NCBI GenBank assembly: GCA_937873715.1
Contig: CALMYJ010000003.1
Span: 310,001 to 374,000, forward strand
From: an uncultured Chitinophagaceae bacterium
Lineage (GTDB): Bacteria; Bacteroidota; Bacteroidia; Chitinophagales; Chitinophagaceae
DNA: 64,000 nt
Reading direction: 5' to 3'
Shown here: in pieces, positions 28,257 through 36,892 of the stretch
Layout: every line of letters starts with the position of its first letter
Numbering within the stretch: position 1 is the first letter of the stretch
The notes under the pieces: model-generated
Told to the model about the DNA's origin: nothing
Seen by the model: only the letters and a program-made list of their open reading frames with translations
Database searches by the model: none
Translations under genes and position numbers: made by a program

Positions 28257-29321
28257 CTATTGCTGCGTAGCCATTTTTTCTGAGTTTTCAGCAAACTGCA
28301 GGGCATCTATAAACTCCTGCAAGTTGCCATTCAGCACATCATCCAGGTTATATACAGTAAGTCCAATGCGATGGTCGGTAACCCGGCCCTGCGGAAAATT
28401 ATAAGTACGTATTTTGGCGCTGCGGTCGCCGGTGCTCACCAGGCTCTTCCTGTGCCGGGCTATCTCTTCCTCCTGCTTACGTACCTGTGCTTCATAAAGC
28501 CTCGTACGCAGCATTTCCATGGCTTTTTCCCGGTTACCCAACTGGGTACGCTCTGTTTGGCATATCACCACTTCACCCGTAGGCTTATGGGTAAGCATCA
28601 CTTTGGTTTCCACCTTATTTACATTTTGTCCGCCGGCACCGCCGCTTCGGGCAGTTTCCATTTTTACATCACTTTCTTTCAGCTCAAAATCTATCTCCTC
28701 GGCTTCGGGCATTACAGCCACAGTGGCAGCGCTGGTATGCACCCTGCCACTGGCCTCTGTATCGGGCACCCGCTGCACCCGGTGTACCCCACTTTCAAAT
28801 TTTAATGTGCCGTACACATCATCCCCTGTTACCTCCACCTGTATCTCTTTGTAGCCGCCTACGGTGCCTTCACTTTCGGTAAGCAGCGCTGTTTTCCAGC
28901 CTTTCTTTTCACAATATTTCAAGTACATCCTCAGTAAATCCCCTGCAAATAATGATGCTTCATCTCCACCGGTACCGGCCCTTATTTCCAGTATGGCATT
29001 TTTTTCATCATAGGGGTCTTTAGGAATCAGCATGGTGCGTATCTGCTTTTCCAGTTCCACCTGCTGTTGTTCCATTTCGGGTAGTTCGGCCTTGGCCAGC
29101 TCACGCATCTCTTCATCATCACCATTAAGCACTTCCTTATTAAATTCAATATCATCCAGCAGTTTTACATAAGCATCCCTGGCCTTTACAATTTTTTCCA
29201 GGCTGCGGTACTCCCGGCTTACGGAGGCAAACTTTTTATTGTCGCTCACAATTTCAGGATTGGTAAGCGCCACACCCAAATCCATAAATCTTGCTTTTAT
29301 AGCATCCAGTTTATCTAACAT
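28257..29321 (-). CDS. prfA: Peptide chain release factor 1
   Basis: Terminates translation at UAA and UAG. The catalytic GGQ is at 230-232 ([10 protein letters not shown]). The codon-recognition region reads [15 protein letters not shown], so the PxT tripeptide is PDT; E. coli has PAT, and I recall PDT as usual in Bacteroidota. The N-terminal helical domain (~1-100) and C-terminal domain ([20 protein letters not shown]) are complete. Length (354 aa) is standard. A -7 box candidate is at 29434-29441. Confidence 0.98.
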   Translation of the reverse strand: MLDKLDAIKARFMDLGVALTNPEIVSDNKKFASVSREYRSLEKIVKARDAYVKLLDDIEFNKEVLNGDDEEMRELAKAELPEMEQQQVELEKQIRTMLIPKDPYDEKNAILEIRAGTGGDEASLFAGDLLRMYLKYCEKKGWKTALLTESEGTVGGYKEIQVEVTGDDVYGTLKFESGVHRVQRVPDTEASGRVHTSAATVAVMPEAEEIDFELKESDVKMETARSGGAGGQNVNKVETKVMLTHKPTGEVVICQTERTQLGNREKAMEMLRTRLYEAQVRKQEEEIARHRKSLVSTGDRSAKIRTYNFPQGRVTDHRIGLTVYNLDDVLNGNLQEFIDALQFAENSEKMATQQ

Positions 29322-29433
29322 AATTCCTTACCCAACAGGGATTTTATTTTTTTGTAATCAGCCGTTACAACAATGGCGGCATAGTTGCGTCGCACCCTTC
29401 TACAGCATACCTTTACGCAGCGCAAAGTGGCGG

Positions 29434-29441
29434 CAAAATTA
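29434..29441 (-). promoter_or_regulatory. Candidate -7 box for prfA
   Basis: TAATTTTG on the minus strand fits TAnnTTTG. It is ~112 bases before the prfA start, so the leader would be long; no closer match was seen. Confidence 0.35.
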
Positions 29442-29461
29442 CAGGATAACAATCAATCAAC

Positions 29462-30631
29462 TTGTACAGGAAATTTAAAGCAGATAATATCTTCAACGGT
29501 TACCATTTTTTACCTTCCGGCCTGGTGCTGCTTACTGATGCAGAAGGCAAGATTGCGGATATAGTTCAGGAAAAAGATGCCGGCACCGATATTGAAGAAT
29601 ACAACGGTATCCTTTGCCCGGGCTTTATCAATGCCCACTGCCATCTTGAACTGTCGCACTTAAAAGACCATATTCCTCAACATACGGGCCTGCCGCAATT
29701 TTTGATCCAGGTAATTGCAGAAAGAAACTTCCCGGAAGAAATTATACAGCAGGCTGCCGCAACTGCAGCAAACAATATGTACCAACAGGGTATTGTAGCA
29801 GTTGGTGATATTTGCAATACCCCTTTAACCATTGCCGAAAAAAAACGCAGCCAACTGCAATGGTACAATTTTGCAGAGGTAACAGGCTTCCAGCCCGAAT
29901 TGGCCGAAAAGCGTTTTTCAGACAGCCTTTCCCTGTACAACCAGTTTGTTGCCGAAGGCTTAAAAGCAGGCATTGTGCCCCATGCCCCCTATTCTGTATC
30001 GCCGGCATTATTCAATTGTATTAATGCTTTTCAGCACAATCCTGTTATCAGCATTCACAACCAGGAAGCCGCTGCGGAAAACGAGCTCTTTATGTATGGC
30101 AATGGCGATTTACTGCAACTGTACAGCAGGCTGAATATGGATATAACCTTTTTTAATCCGCCCGGCAAAAGCAGCCTGCAGGCTTATTTGCCACTGCTGC
30201 AAAATTTTTCATCATTGCTTTTGGTACACAATGTAGCCACCAGTGTAGCGGATATACAGTTTTTGCAGCAACATACCAATGCCGCCAATATTTACAGTTG
30301 CCTTTGTCCTAATGCCAATCTGTACATTACAGGCTTACTGCCCGATGTACCTCTTTTAAAAAAACAAGGCTGTTCTATTGTACTCGGCACCGATAGCCTG
30401 GCATCTAACCACCAGTTATCTGTACTGGATGAAATAAAAACCTTACACCAATATTTTCCCGAAATAACTGTTGAAGAATTGCTGCACTGGGGTACGGCAA
30501 ATGGCGCCAAAGCATTGGGGTTAGATGCTGTGCTGGGTAGTTTTGAAAAAGGAAAACAGCCTGCTATACTGCTTATACATAATGGCACAACCGGCAGTGT
30601 ACAGGGCAGCACTGTAAAAAGATTGCTGTGA
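29462..30631 (+). CDS. Amidohydrolase family protein (aminohydrolase/deaminase type)
   Basis: Metal-dependent hydrolase of the ATZ/TRZ-like amidohydrolase group, which includes cytosine, S-adenosylhomocysteine and aminofutalosine deaminases; the substrate is unknown. Metal motifs: H-x-H in GFINAHCHLELSH, His in VPHAPYSVSP, His in ISIHNQEAAAENEL and Asp in VLGTDSLASNHQLS. Composite N- and C-terminal beta domains are present. Length is 389 aa. Start is TTG at 29462; no ATG lies before the conserved part. It is divergent from prfA and convergent with the small secreted pair. Confidence 0.88.
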   Translation: MYRKFKADNIFNGYHFLPSGLVLLTDAEGKIADIVQEKDAGTDIEEYNGILCPGFINAHCHLELSHLKDHIPQHTGLPQFLIQVIAERNFPEEIIQQAAATAANNMYQQGIVAVGDICNTPLTIAEKKRSQLQWYNFAEVTGFQPELAEKRFSDSLSLYNQFVAEGLKAGIVPHAPYSVSPALFNCINAFQHNPVISIHNQEAAAENELFMYGNGDLLQLYSRLNMDITFFNPPGKSSLQAYLPLLQNFSSLLLVHNVATSVADIQFLQQHTNAANIYSCLCPNANLYITGLLPDVPLLKKQGCSIVLGTDSLASNHQLSVLDEIKTLHQYFPEITVEELLHWGTANGAKALGLDAVLGSFEKGKQPAILLIHNGTTGSVQGSTVKRLL

Positions 30632-30633
30632 TA

Positions 30634-31038
30634 CTACTTTGTATCCAATACGCCCTGCACCCTTAATTTTTTTCCGGCAACTACCGTAAGCTTTGCCCCG
30701 GGGCTTATACGCTGCAGCGGAATATTCAATACACATTCATTGCTGCCCGAAGGGTTGATAATAATTTCAAAACCCTGCGGCAGCACAGCAGGCGGAATCA
30801 CATTGTCCTGCCAGTTATTGGCCTCATCCCAGTTGCCCTTCCCTGTAAAAATATATACCGGCAGGTTGCTACTGCATAACCCTCCGGGAAATAAGCAGGC
30901 TGGTGTGCTGCTTTTGCCCACCTGCGTTTTGTACATATTGCCTTTGGCAATAGCCGTAAAGCCAATGCTGGTGGTTGCCATTTGGGCCATTACAGCAGTT
31001 GTGCTCATTACAAAAAATATCATCAGCAGTGCTTTCAT
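30634..31038 (-). CDS. Small secreted hypothetical protein
   Basis: A 134-residue exported protein. Residues 1-19 are a signal peptide (FFVMSTTAVMAQ). The mature part contains GKGNWDEANNWQDNVIPP and ends in LTVVAGKKLRVQG, a pattern common in beta-helical cell-surface proteins of Bacteroidota (N-W-x-x-x-N-W with a following CVLN). Three Cys residues could form a disulfide. Its ATG directly abuts the stop of the Hcp-like gene, so the two are co-transcribed. Function is unknown. Confidence 0.75.
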   Translation of the reverse strand: MKALLMIFFVMSTTAVMAQMATTSIGFTAIAKGNMYKTQVGKSSTPACLFPGGLCSSNLPVYIFTGKGNWDEANNWQDNVIPPAVLPQGFEIIINPSGSNECVLNIPLQRISPGAKLTVVAGKKLRVQGVLDTK

Positions 31039-31536
31039 CTATTGGGCGATATTCAGTTTTATATCCCAGTTGTTGTTACCGCCATTGGCAAGGTCTTCCA
31101 CTTTTATTTTGTCATACGAAAACGCTACCTGGTGTTCCAGTTTAAGACATCCCGGGCATTCAGGACTAAGGTAATAGAACTGCATCAGCAACACATTTGT
31201 AAGTGTTATTTTATAGTATAAGGTATTTGAAGCATCGTAATACTCAAAAATGGCTTCGGGCATAAAAGTACCCTGGGCCATTTTTTTAAACAGTTCGTTG
31301 GTAGATTTATCATGCGTTTTTTTAATGATAAGATAACCGGGGTCTGTTTTGCCCACACTGGTACCACCGCCACCGGTACTGGTGCCAGCAGCACGGTTCA
31401 TCTGCAACTCCAGCGCCCTCACTTCCTCACCTTTGGCATCGGTAACATTAGTTATTTTCATCAGTATTTTTTGGGCCTGGCTTTGAAGGGCGGCGCCAAA
31501 AATGGCCAACGCCAACAACAGTACTATCTTTTTCAT
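31039..31536 (-). CDS. Hcp-like (type VI tube-protein family) secreted protein
   Basis: A 165-residue protein with a signal peptide (IVLLLALAIFGAALQSQAQ). The mature part matches the Hcp fold in order: ILMKITNV, YLIIKKTHDKSTNELFKKMA, FMPEAIFEYYD, YYKITLTNVLLMQFYY and VAFSYDKIKVED. A Gly/Thr-rich loop (TSTGGGGTSVG) is inserted. A Cys-x2-Cys (ECPGCLK) is unusual for Hcp. No other type VI secretion genes are in the window, and a Sec signal is atypical for a true T6SS tube, so it is probably a repurposed periplasmic relative. It is directly followed by the small secreted gene. Confidence 0.75.
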   Translation of the reverse strand: MKKIVLLLALAIFGAALQSQAQKILMKITNVTDAKGEEVRALELQMNRAAGTSTGGGGTSVGKTDPGYLIIKKTHDKSTNELFKKMAQGTFMPEAIFEYYDASNTLYYKITLTNVLLMQFYYLSPECPGCLKLEHQVAFSYDKIKVEDLANGGNNNWDIKLNIAQ

Positions 31537-31572
31537 ATATATAGAAAGTTTTGGTGCGTTAGTATGGTTGGC

Positions 31573-31944
31573 CTACAACTCTTCTTCTCTTTCCAGCATG
31601 AGTATGGCGCTTTGCGGCACAATAAAATATTTTTCGCCTTCGTACATTACTTCTGTAGCGCCACTCAGTAAAAAAATAGCCAAATCACCTTCCCTGGCCT
31701 GCAATGGAATATATTTTATCTTTTCTTCCTCCGGCTTCCAGGGCTCATCATCTGCCGGTATGGGTATGGCATATCCCGGCCCGGTTTTAATAATATACCC
31801 CTGCTGTACTTTTTCTTTTTCCTGCACGCCGGGTGGCAGGTAAAGGCCGCTGGCAGTGCGTTCATCCGGGCGGCTCAGCTTTATCAATACCCTGTCGCCC
31901 ACCACAATTAGTTTTTTAAACTTGTTATCGGCTGTTATTCTCAT
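31573..31944 (-). CDS. GroES-like co-chaperonin (Cpn10 family), solitary and extended
   Basis: A 123-residue protein of the Cpn10 fold: VVGDRVLIKLSRPDERTASG at the N-terminus followed by LYLPP, and a C-terminal FIVPQSAILMLERE. It is ~25 residues longer than ordinary GroES because of an insert around YAIPIPADDEPWKPEEEKIK. No groEL is adjacent. A housekeeping groES with groEL is expected elsewhere, so this is probably a second, specialised form. The ATG is 15 bases after a perfect -7 box at 31960-31967. Confidence 0.85.
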   Translation of the reverse strand: MRITADNKFKKLIVVGDRVLIKLSRPDERTASGLYLPPGVQEKEKVQQGYIIKTGPGYAIPIPADDEPWKPEEEKIKYIPLQAREGDLAIFLLSGATEVMYEGEKYFIVPQSAILMLEREEEL

Positions 31945-31959
31945 ACTTCATCTTTTTTG

Positions 31960-31967
31960 CAAAGCTA
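31960..31967 (-). promoter_or_regulatory. -7 box of the GroES-like gene
   Basis: TAGCTTTG on the minus strand, a perfect TAnnTTTG match, 15 bases before the ATG. Confidence 0.5.
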
Positions 31968-31995
31968 CTGCCGGAGTTTGTTTTATACAATGTTT

Positions 31996-33084
31996 TTAAT
32001 TTTTCACATCCATTGCATCCCTGAGGCCATTACCCAGTACATTAAATGCCAGTACCAGCAACATTATGGCAAAGCCCGGTACAAGGGCAAGCATGGGATT
32101 GTTGGTAATTATAAAATTGTAGTTTTCTTTAATCATCAGTCCCCAGCTTGGTTGCGGGGGCTGCACACCTATACCCAAAAAACTAAGGCCTGCCTCTATA
32201 ATAATAGCTGTGGCAAAATTGCCTGCTGCCACTACCATTACCGGCCCCATGATATTTGGCAGTATATGGCGGAAGATGATGCGTACATCGCTAAGACCCA
32301 GTGCCCTGGCGGCTTGTACATATTCCATTTCTTTAATGGCAATTACCTGGCCACGTATCAGCCTGGCCACGCTTACCCAAAGGGTTAACCCAACGGCAAC
32401 GAATATCTGCCAAAAACCCTTTCCCATAGCCATAGTAATAGCAAATACCAACAGCAGGGTGGGTATGCTCCAGGTTACATTCACCAGCCACATAATAGCA
32501 GCATCTGTTTTGCCCCTGTAATACCCGGCAAGCGCACCAAGCAAAATACCGAGCAGTAATGATATACTTACTGCTATGGCACCAACCGCAAGACTCACTC
32601 TTGTACCGATGATGAGGCGGCTGAGTATATCCCGGCCAAACTTATCGGTACCCAGCCAGTATTTCCGGGTGATGATATTTTGAACAGGGTTATTGCCGCC
32701 AAACTGCCCGATAGGGTATGCCTGCCGCAGGGCTGTATCTTCATCTACATACTTATTTATAAAAATGGAATCGCCTTGCAGCTTGTACCCGGTAATGGGG
32801 ATGTACCTGTGCTGATTAACCCTGCCGAAGAAAAATGCTTTAATGCTAATCCCTTCATCAGGGCTTTGTGTGCCGGGCATTTTTAAAAACTGCTGGGTAT
32901 AGCCCGGTTTTTTTGCCTGTATTTCCACGGTTTGAAAATCAGCATTGGGTGTGTTATCAGGGGCAAGCTGGTAAGCAAAGATGGCTACCACTATAGCCAG
33001 CACAATCACCAAAAGCCCCAACATGGCGCTTATATTTTTTTTCAGGCGGTGCCAGGTTTGAGCGGTGAATGACTGTTGCTGCAT
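31996..33084 (-). CDS. ABC transporter permease, DppC/OppC family
   Basis: Inner-membrane permease of a peptide/nickel-type ABC importer. Residues ~16-36 form the first helix, followed by a ~120-residue periplasmic insert that is longer than in E. coli DppC. The transmembrane core (~140-360) has the family EAA-type loop (EMEYVQAARALGLSDVRIIF, then RHILPN) and the C-terminal GLSFLGIGVQPPQPSWG. No partner permease, ATPase or binding protein is adjacent. A weak -7 match (TATCTTTC) lies at 33090-33097. Length is 362 aa. Confidence 0.92.
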   Translation of the reverse strand: MQQQSFTAQTWHRLKKNISAMLGLLVIVLAIVVAIFAYQLAPDNTPNADFQTVEIQAKKPGYTQQFLKMPGTQSPDEGISIKAFFFGRVNQHRYIPITGYKLQGDSIFINKYVDEDTALRQAYPIGQFGGNNPVQNIITRKYWLGTDKFGRDILSRLIIGTRVSLAVGAIAVSISLLLGILLGALAGYYRGKTDAAIMWLVNVTWSIPTLLLVFAITMAMGKGFWQIFVAVGLTLWVSVARLIRGQVIAIKEMEYVQAARALGLSDVRIIFRHILPNIMGPVMVVAAGNFATAIIIEAGLSFLGIGVQPPQPSWGLMIKENYNFIITNNPMLALVPGFAIMLLVLAFNVLGNGLRDAMDVKN

Positions 33085-33123
33085 GGATGAAAGATAATCA
33101 ATCCTTAAAAGACAAGCATGACT

Positions 33124-34395
33124 TTAGCGGATATGCGTTTCCCCAAAATACCGTTGCAGCACTTCGGGCAATACAATACCATCGGCACTTTGGTTATTTT
33201 CGAGCAGGGCGGCCACAATACGGGGCAATGCCAGCGAAGAGCCGTTAAGGGTATGCAGCAACTGTGTTTTGCCTTCAGCATTTTTATAACGCACTTTCAT
33301 ACGGTTGCTCTGGAATGTTTCAAAATTGCTGACAGAACTCACTTCAAGCCATTTTTGCTGTGCGGCGCTAAATACTTCAAAATCGTATGTAAGTGCACTG
33401 GCAAAGCTCATATCGCCACCGCATAAACGCAAAATGCGGTATGGCAGTTGCAAACTTTGCAACAATTGCTCCACATGCTGTACCATTTCTTCTAATACGG
33501 TATAGCTTTTTGCCGGGTTGGTTAATTGTATGATTTCTACTTTATCAAACTGGTGCACCCGGTTCAGTCCACGCACATCGGCACCAAAGCTGCCCGCCTC
33601 TCTCCTAAAGCAGGGCGTATAGGCTGTCATTTTTATAGGCAGGTCTGTTTCTTTTACAATTGCATCCCGGTAAATATTAGTAACCGGCACTTCAGCCGTG
33701 GGGATTAGGTAAAAATTATCAGCCGTGGCATGATACATCTGTCCTTCTTTATCCGGCAACTGGCCCGTGCCATAAGCGGTGGCTTCATTTACCAGCAGGG
33801 GAGGCAGGTATTCGGTATAACCTGCAGCAGTATTATAGTCTAAAAAATATTGTATCAGGGCCCGCTGCAATTTAGCACCCCTGCCTTTATATAATGGAAA
33901 GCCGCTGCCGGTAATTTTAGCCCCGGTTTCAAAATCTACCAGGTCGTATTTTTTTATGAGCTCCCAATGTGGCAGTGCGCCGGCATATAACACCGGTTTG
34001 CCGCCAGCCTCTTTCACTACTTCATTTTCTTCGGGTGTTTTGCCTTTGGGTACAGAACTGTGTGGCAGGTTAGGCAGCTTTACCAGTTCATCCTGCAATT
34101 GTTTTTCGGCAACAGCCAACTGCTCTGTTAATTGTTGTATTGAAGATTTGATTGAAGCCAGTTCCTGTTTCTTGGTGTCGGCCTTTTCTTTTTCCCCTTT
34201 ACCCATCAATATGCCAATCTCTTTACTGGCAGCATTCATTGTTGCCTGCAGCGTTTCACTATCCACTTTTAATTTACGTACCTGTTCATCCAGTGTAAGA
34301 ATATCATCTACCAAAGCGGTATTTGAAAACAACTTTGTGGCTAACCTTTCCTTTACCTCCTCTTTATTTTGCCTGAGCACCTGAATCTGTAACAT
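33124..34395 (-). CDS. serS: Seryl-tRNA synthetase
   Basis: Class II synthetase that charges tRNA-Ser (and tRNA-Sec where present) in the cytosol. Residues 1-~105 are the long antiparallel coiled-coil arm. The catalytic domain has motif 2 (TPCFRREAGSFGADVRGLNR, followed by VHQFDKVE) and motif 3 (LNGSSLALPRIVAALLENNQ). Length (423 aa) is normal. The promoter box is at 34415-34422. Confidence 0.98.
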   Translation of the reverse strand: MLQIQVLRQNKEEVKERLATKLFSNTALVDDILTLDEQVRKLKVDSETLQATMNAASKEIGILMGKGEKEKADTKKQELASIKSSIQQLTEQLAVAEKQLQDELVKLPNLPHSSVPKGKTPEENEVVKEAGGKPVLYAGALPHWELIKKYDLVDFETGAKITGSGFPLYKGRGAKLQRALIQYFLDYNTAAGYTEYLPPLLVNEATAYGTGQLPDKEGQMYHATADNFYLIPTAEVPVTNIYRDAIVKETDLPIKMTAYTPCFRREAGSFGADVRGLNRVHQFDKVEIIQLTNPAKSYTVLEEMVQHVEQLLQSLQLPYRILRLCGGDMSFASALTYDFEVFSAAQQKWLEVSSVSNFETFQSNRMKVRYKNAEGKTQLLHTLNGSSLALPRIVAALLENNQSADGIVLPEVLQRYFGETHIR

Positions 34396-34414
34396 ATCGT
34401 TTAAAAAATTTGGC

Positions 34415-34422
34415 CAAAGTTA
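34415..34422 (-). promoter_or_regulatory. -7 box of the serS promoter
   Basis: TAACTTTG on the minus strand, a perfect TAnnTTTG match, 19 bases before the serS ATG. Confidence 0.5.
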
Positions 34423-34425
34423 ATG

Positions 34426-34535
34426 AAGCGAAGGATAGAAACGCTGATGCAACGGATGGAGCAGATAAACACAGATTTTCAGAAAAAAATCAGTCACCAT
34501 CCGCCCTATCAGCATCATCCGTGTTACCATCCTCC
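34426..34535. repeat. Palindromic intergenic repeat, copy 1
   Basis: A 110-base unit, repeated at 34551-34656. It is itself an imperfect palindrome: the left arm (GGATAGAAACGCTGATGCAA, then CGGATGG) resembles the reverse complement of the right arm (ending CATCATCCGTGTTACCATCC). The centre is ...GATTTTCAGAAAAAAATCAG.... It carries no gene and lies between serS and a divergent hypothetical gene. Confidence 0.9.
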
Positions 34536-34550
34536 AATACTGTTTCGGAT

Positions 34551-34656
34551 AAGCGAAGTATAGAAACGCTGATGCAACGGATGGAACGGATAAACGCTGT
34601 TTTAAAAAAATCAGTCACCATCCGCCCTATCTGCATCATCCGTGTTCCCATCCTCC
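34551..34656. repeat. Palindromic intergenic repeat, copy 2
   Basis: Direct repeat of 34426-34535, 106 bases, about 90 percent identical by eye. Differences include a shortened centre (CTGTTTTAAAAAAATCAG) and a few substitutions. Its right end runs into the -7 box of the next gene at 34661. Confidence 0.9.
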
Positions 34657-34660
34657 GTGC

Positions 34661-34668
34661 TATATTTG
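34661..34668 (+). promoter_or_regulatory. -7 box directly before a start codon
   Basis: TATATTTG, a perfect TAnnTTTG match. Only GCGC separates it from the ATG at 34673, so transcription probably starts at the A of the ATG (leaderless). Confidence 0.5.
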
Positions 34669-34672
34669 CGCC

Positions 34673-35029
34673 ATGCAGCAGGCAAAAGACGATTTACAGG
34701 TAAGGTGGCTCAAACTCCGCATCAAACTCAAAGAAAAGTTCAACATCAAGCCCGAAATGGACGGCATACTGCTGTTAATTGGTGTACAGGAACTGGGCGT
34801 GGGGCCCCAGGAATTTAGCAAAGAGCAAAAGCAGGACCTGATGCATATTGCCGTGTGTACCGTACTGGCACAAAGTGGTTATTATATAGTAGAAGGGCAC
34901 GACGAAGAGGGCTGGCCGCACTTTAAACAACTACAGCCATTACCCAATCACAATTTGATAGAGCAGGAAAATTTTTTGAAAGACCATGTACTGCTTTATT
35001 TTGAAAAAATTTTTGAAGCAGAAAATTAA
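34673..35029 (+). CDS. Conserved hypothetical protein of Bacteroidota
   Basis: A 118-residue cytosolic protein without signal or membrane segment. I recognise it as a conserved uncharacterised family: KFNIKPEMDGILLLIGVQEL, then GVGPQEFSKEQKQDLMHIAV, then GYYIVEGHDEEGWPHF. It looks all-alpha with acidic ends. Function is unknown. The -7 box lies only four bases before the ATG. The cyclophilin gene follows after 35 bases and may be in the same operon. Confidence 0.85.
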   Translation: MQQAKDDLQVRWLKLRIKLKEKFNIKPEMDGILLLIGVQELGVGPQEFSKEQKQDLMHIAVCTVLAQSGYYIVEGHDEEGWPHFKQLQPLPNHNLIEQENFLKDHVLLYFEKIFEAEN

Positions 35030-35064
35030 TCCCTGCTATAAACCGCACAAGATTAAATTAACTT

Positions 35065-35832
35065 ATGAAACTTGTTTTTAAAATTAGTGCTGTTCTTATT
35101 ATCGTTCTATTTACCAGCAACACCAGGGCACAGGTAAAACCAGTTAAAAGAACTACGCACAAAAGAGCCGCCGTTCAAAAAAAGCCAGGCCTGCCTAAAA
35201 CAAATGTTGTAAAACCCTTACCGGCAAAGCCTGAAGGCATGAGGGTAAAAATTAAAACCGATATGGGCGACATTATCGTGCGCCTGTATGATAAAACCCC
35301 GCTGCACCGGGATAATTTTATAAAACTGGTGAAAGACCATTTTTACGACAGCCTGCTTTTTCACCGGGTCATTAATGCATTTATGATACAGGGCGGCGAC
35401 CCCAATAGCAAGCAGGCGCCGGCCGGTGCATTTTTAGGTGGTGGCGATGTGGGCTATACCATACCTGCCGAATTTGACAGTACCCTGTATCATAAACGTG
35501 GCGCCCTGTGTGCCGCCCGTGATAATAACCCGGCAAAAGCCAGCAGCGGCTGCCAGTTTTATATTGTACAGGGCAGGCCCTATAATGATGGCGAACTGGA
35601 TATGATAAGCCAGCGCAACAACATATTTTTTTCCTCTGCTAAAAGAATGACCTACAAAATGAATGGCGGTACGCCCTTCCTGGATATGAACTACACCGTA
35701 TTTGGCGAAGTGGAAAGCGGTATGGATACAGTAGATAAAATTGCCCAGGCCGCAAAGGATGGCAACAACAGGCCCGCCAGTGATATCAGGATGTATATGG
35801 AATTGATTGACGAAAACACAAAAGAAGAATAA
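35065..35832 (+). CDS. Exported peptidyl-prolyl cis-trans isomerase, cyclophilin type
   Basis: Periplasmic or lipid-free exported foldase. Residues 1-22 are a signal peptide ending ...TRAQ; ~23-55 are basic and Pro-rich (a linker). The cyclophilin domain spans ~60-250: MGDIIVRLYDKTPLHRDNF, FHRVINAFMIQGGDP (catalytic Arg), SSGCQFYIVQG and FGEVESGMDTVDKIA. An insert of ~35 residues (ELDMISQRNNIFFSSAKRM) lies before the last strands, as I recall from Bacteroidota forms. Length is 255 aa. Confidence 0.93.
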   Translation: MKLVFKISAVLIIVLFTSNTRAQVKPVKRTTHKRAAVQKKPGLPKTNVVKPLPAKPEGMRVKIKTDMGDIIVRLYDKTPLHRDNFIKLVKDHFYDSLLFHRVINAFMIQGGDPNSKQAPAGAFLGGGDVGYTIPAEFDSTLYHKRGALCAARDNNPAKASSGCQFYIVQGRPYNDGELDMISQRNNIFFSSAKRMTYKMNGGTPFLDMNYTVFGEVESGMDTVDKIAQAAKDGNNRPASDIRMYMELIDENTKEE

Positions 35833-36029
35833 AATTATAAGCCCATTCCCTCAATCCTTAATCATTGAGAGTGAAAATAACGGTCCAAAAGTTGGCGCCC
35901 TTTTTCATTTTTTAGTTTTTAACTCCTGTTGTATTCGTTTTGCAGATTTAACCCATAGAAAATAAATTATAGCATTTGCCAGTGCTAAACTTTTTTATCT
36001 TGCAGCCTCACAAGGCAAAAACATCAATT

Positions 36030-36407
36030 ATGACTATTCCGGAAAACCTGCGTTATACCAAAGACCATGAATGGATTTCCATCGAAGGCAATATTGCCAC
36101 GATTGGTATCACCGACTTTGCACAAAGCGAACTGGGTGATATTGTGTATGTAGATATTAGCACCGTTGGCAAAGCACTTGGCGCCGATGAGGTATTTGGT
36201 ACCGTGGAAGCCGTAAAAACCGTTAGCGATCTTTTTCTGCCGGTATCAGGCACTATCAATGAAGTAAATCCTGCACTGGATGCCAACCCGGAACTGGTAA
36301 ACAACGACCCCTACGGCGATGGTTGGATGATAAAAATAACCGTAGACAACCCAGCAGATCTAAGTGCCCTGATGGATGCTGCGGCTTACACCGCCCTTGT
36401 TGCATAA
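36030..36407 (+). CDS. gcvH: Glycine cleavage system H protein
   Basis: Lipoyl carrier that shuttles the aminomethyl group between the P, T and L proteins of glycine cleavage. The ATG at 36030 ([16 protein letters not shown]) matches the usual start; the frame upstream to 35976 is not coding-like. The lipoylated lysine is K63 in [12 protein letters not shown]. Length (126 aa) is standard. The near-match -7 sequence TATCTTGC is at 35996-36003. The other gcv genes are not in the window. Confidence 0.97.
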   Translation: MTIPENLRYTKDHEWISIEGNIATIGITDFAQSELGDIVYVDISTVGKALGADEVFGTVEAVKTVSDLFLPVSGTINEVNPALDANPELVNNDPYGDGWMIKITVDNPADLSALMDAAAYTALVA

Positions 36408-36412
36408 TCACA

Positions 36413-36823
36413 ATGACAAGTTATAAAAATACTGCGGCTGCAAAACCGGGGTGCTGGCGTTTTATCCCCGCTGCTGTTTGGTTTGTACTGGTATTGATTG
36501 CTGTTTTTTTCCCGGTGCCCGAAGGTGACGGCGGTGGTTGGTTCGATATTGAAAACTTTGATAAGCTGATACATGCCGTGATGTTTGGAGGCCTGGTGTT
36601 TTTAACCTGCTGGCCCTATAAAAACGTGGCAATACCGGTTGGGGAAAAAACAAATCTCTTTATCAGAATCATGCTGGCCACCATTGTGTGGGGACTTACT
36701 ACCGAACTGATACAAAAATATTTTATACCCGGCAGGCAATATGATTTATTGGACTGGCTTGCCGATGCAGCAGGTGCCATTATTGCCTTTGCTATTTGCC
36801 GCAGGCTATTTGCCAAAGCATAA
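36413..36823 (+). CDS. VanZ-like family membrane protein
   Basis: A 136-residue inner-membrane protein with four hydrophobic segments. VanZ-family motifs are visible: FDKLIHAVMFGGLVFL, WGLTTELIQKYFIPGRQYDL and DWLADAAGAIIAF. The ATG at 36413 is five bases after the gcvH stop, so it is probably in the gcvH transcript. In Bacteroidota a VanZ-like gene after gcvH is a pattern I recall. VanZ itself confers low-level teicoplanin resistance in enterococci; the role of these relatives is unknown. Confidence 0.88.
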   Translation: MTSYKNTAAAKPGCWRFIPAAVWFVLVLIAVFFPVPEGDGGGWFDIENFDKLIHAVMFGGLVFLTCWPYKNVAIPVGEKTNLFIRIMLATIVWGLTTELIQKYFIPGRQYDLLDWLADAAGAIIAFAICRRLFAKA

Positions 36824-36863
36824 AGCCTGTTTACCTAAAATTGCTGCTTGTAAAGCTTTTCGC

Positions 36864-36871
36864 TACATTTG
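36864..36871 (+). promoter_or_regulatory. -7 box of the DUF4290 gene
   Basis: TACATTTG, a perfect TAnnTTTG match. It lies 21 bases before ATG 36893 and three before ATG 36875. Confidence 0.5.
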
Positions 36872-36892
36872 CCCATGCTCAATACCGAAAAC

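Noticed and set aside
31996..33084. A full oligopeptide ABC transporter operon
   Set aside because: Only the DppC/OppC-like permease is present; flanking genes are serS and the GroES-like gene.
34426..34656. The repeated unit as a CRISPR array
   Set aside because: There are only two copies of ~110 bases, each palindromic, with no short regular spacers and no cas genes.
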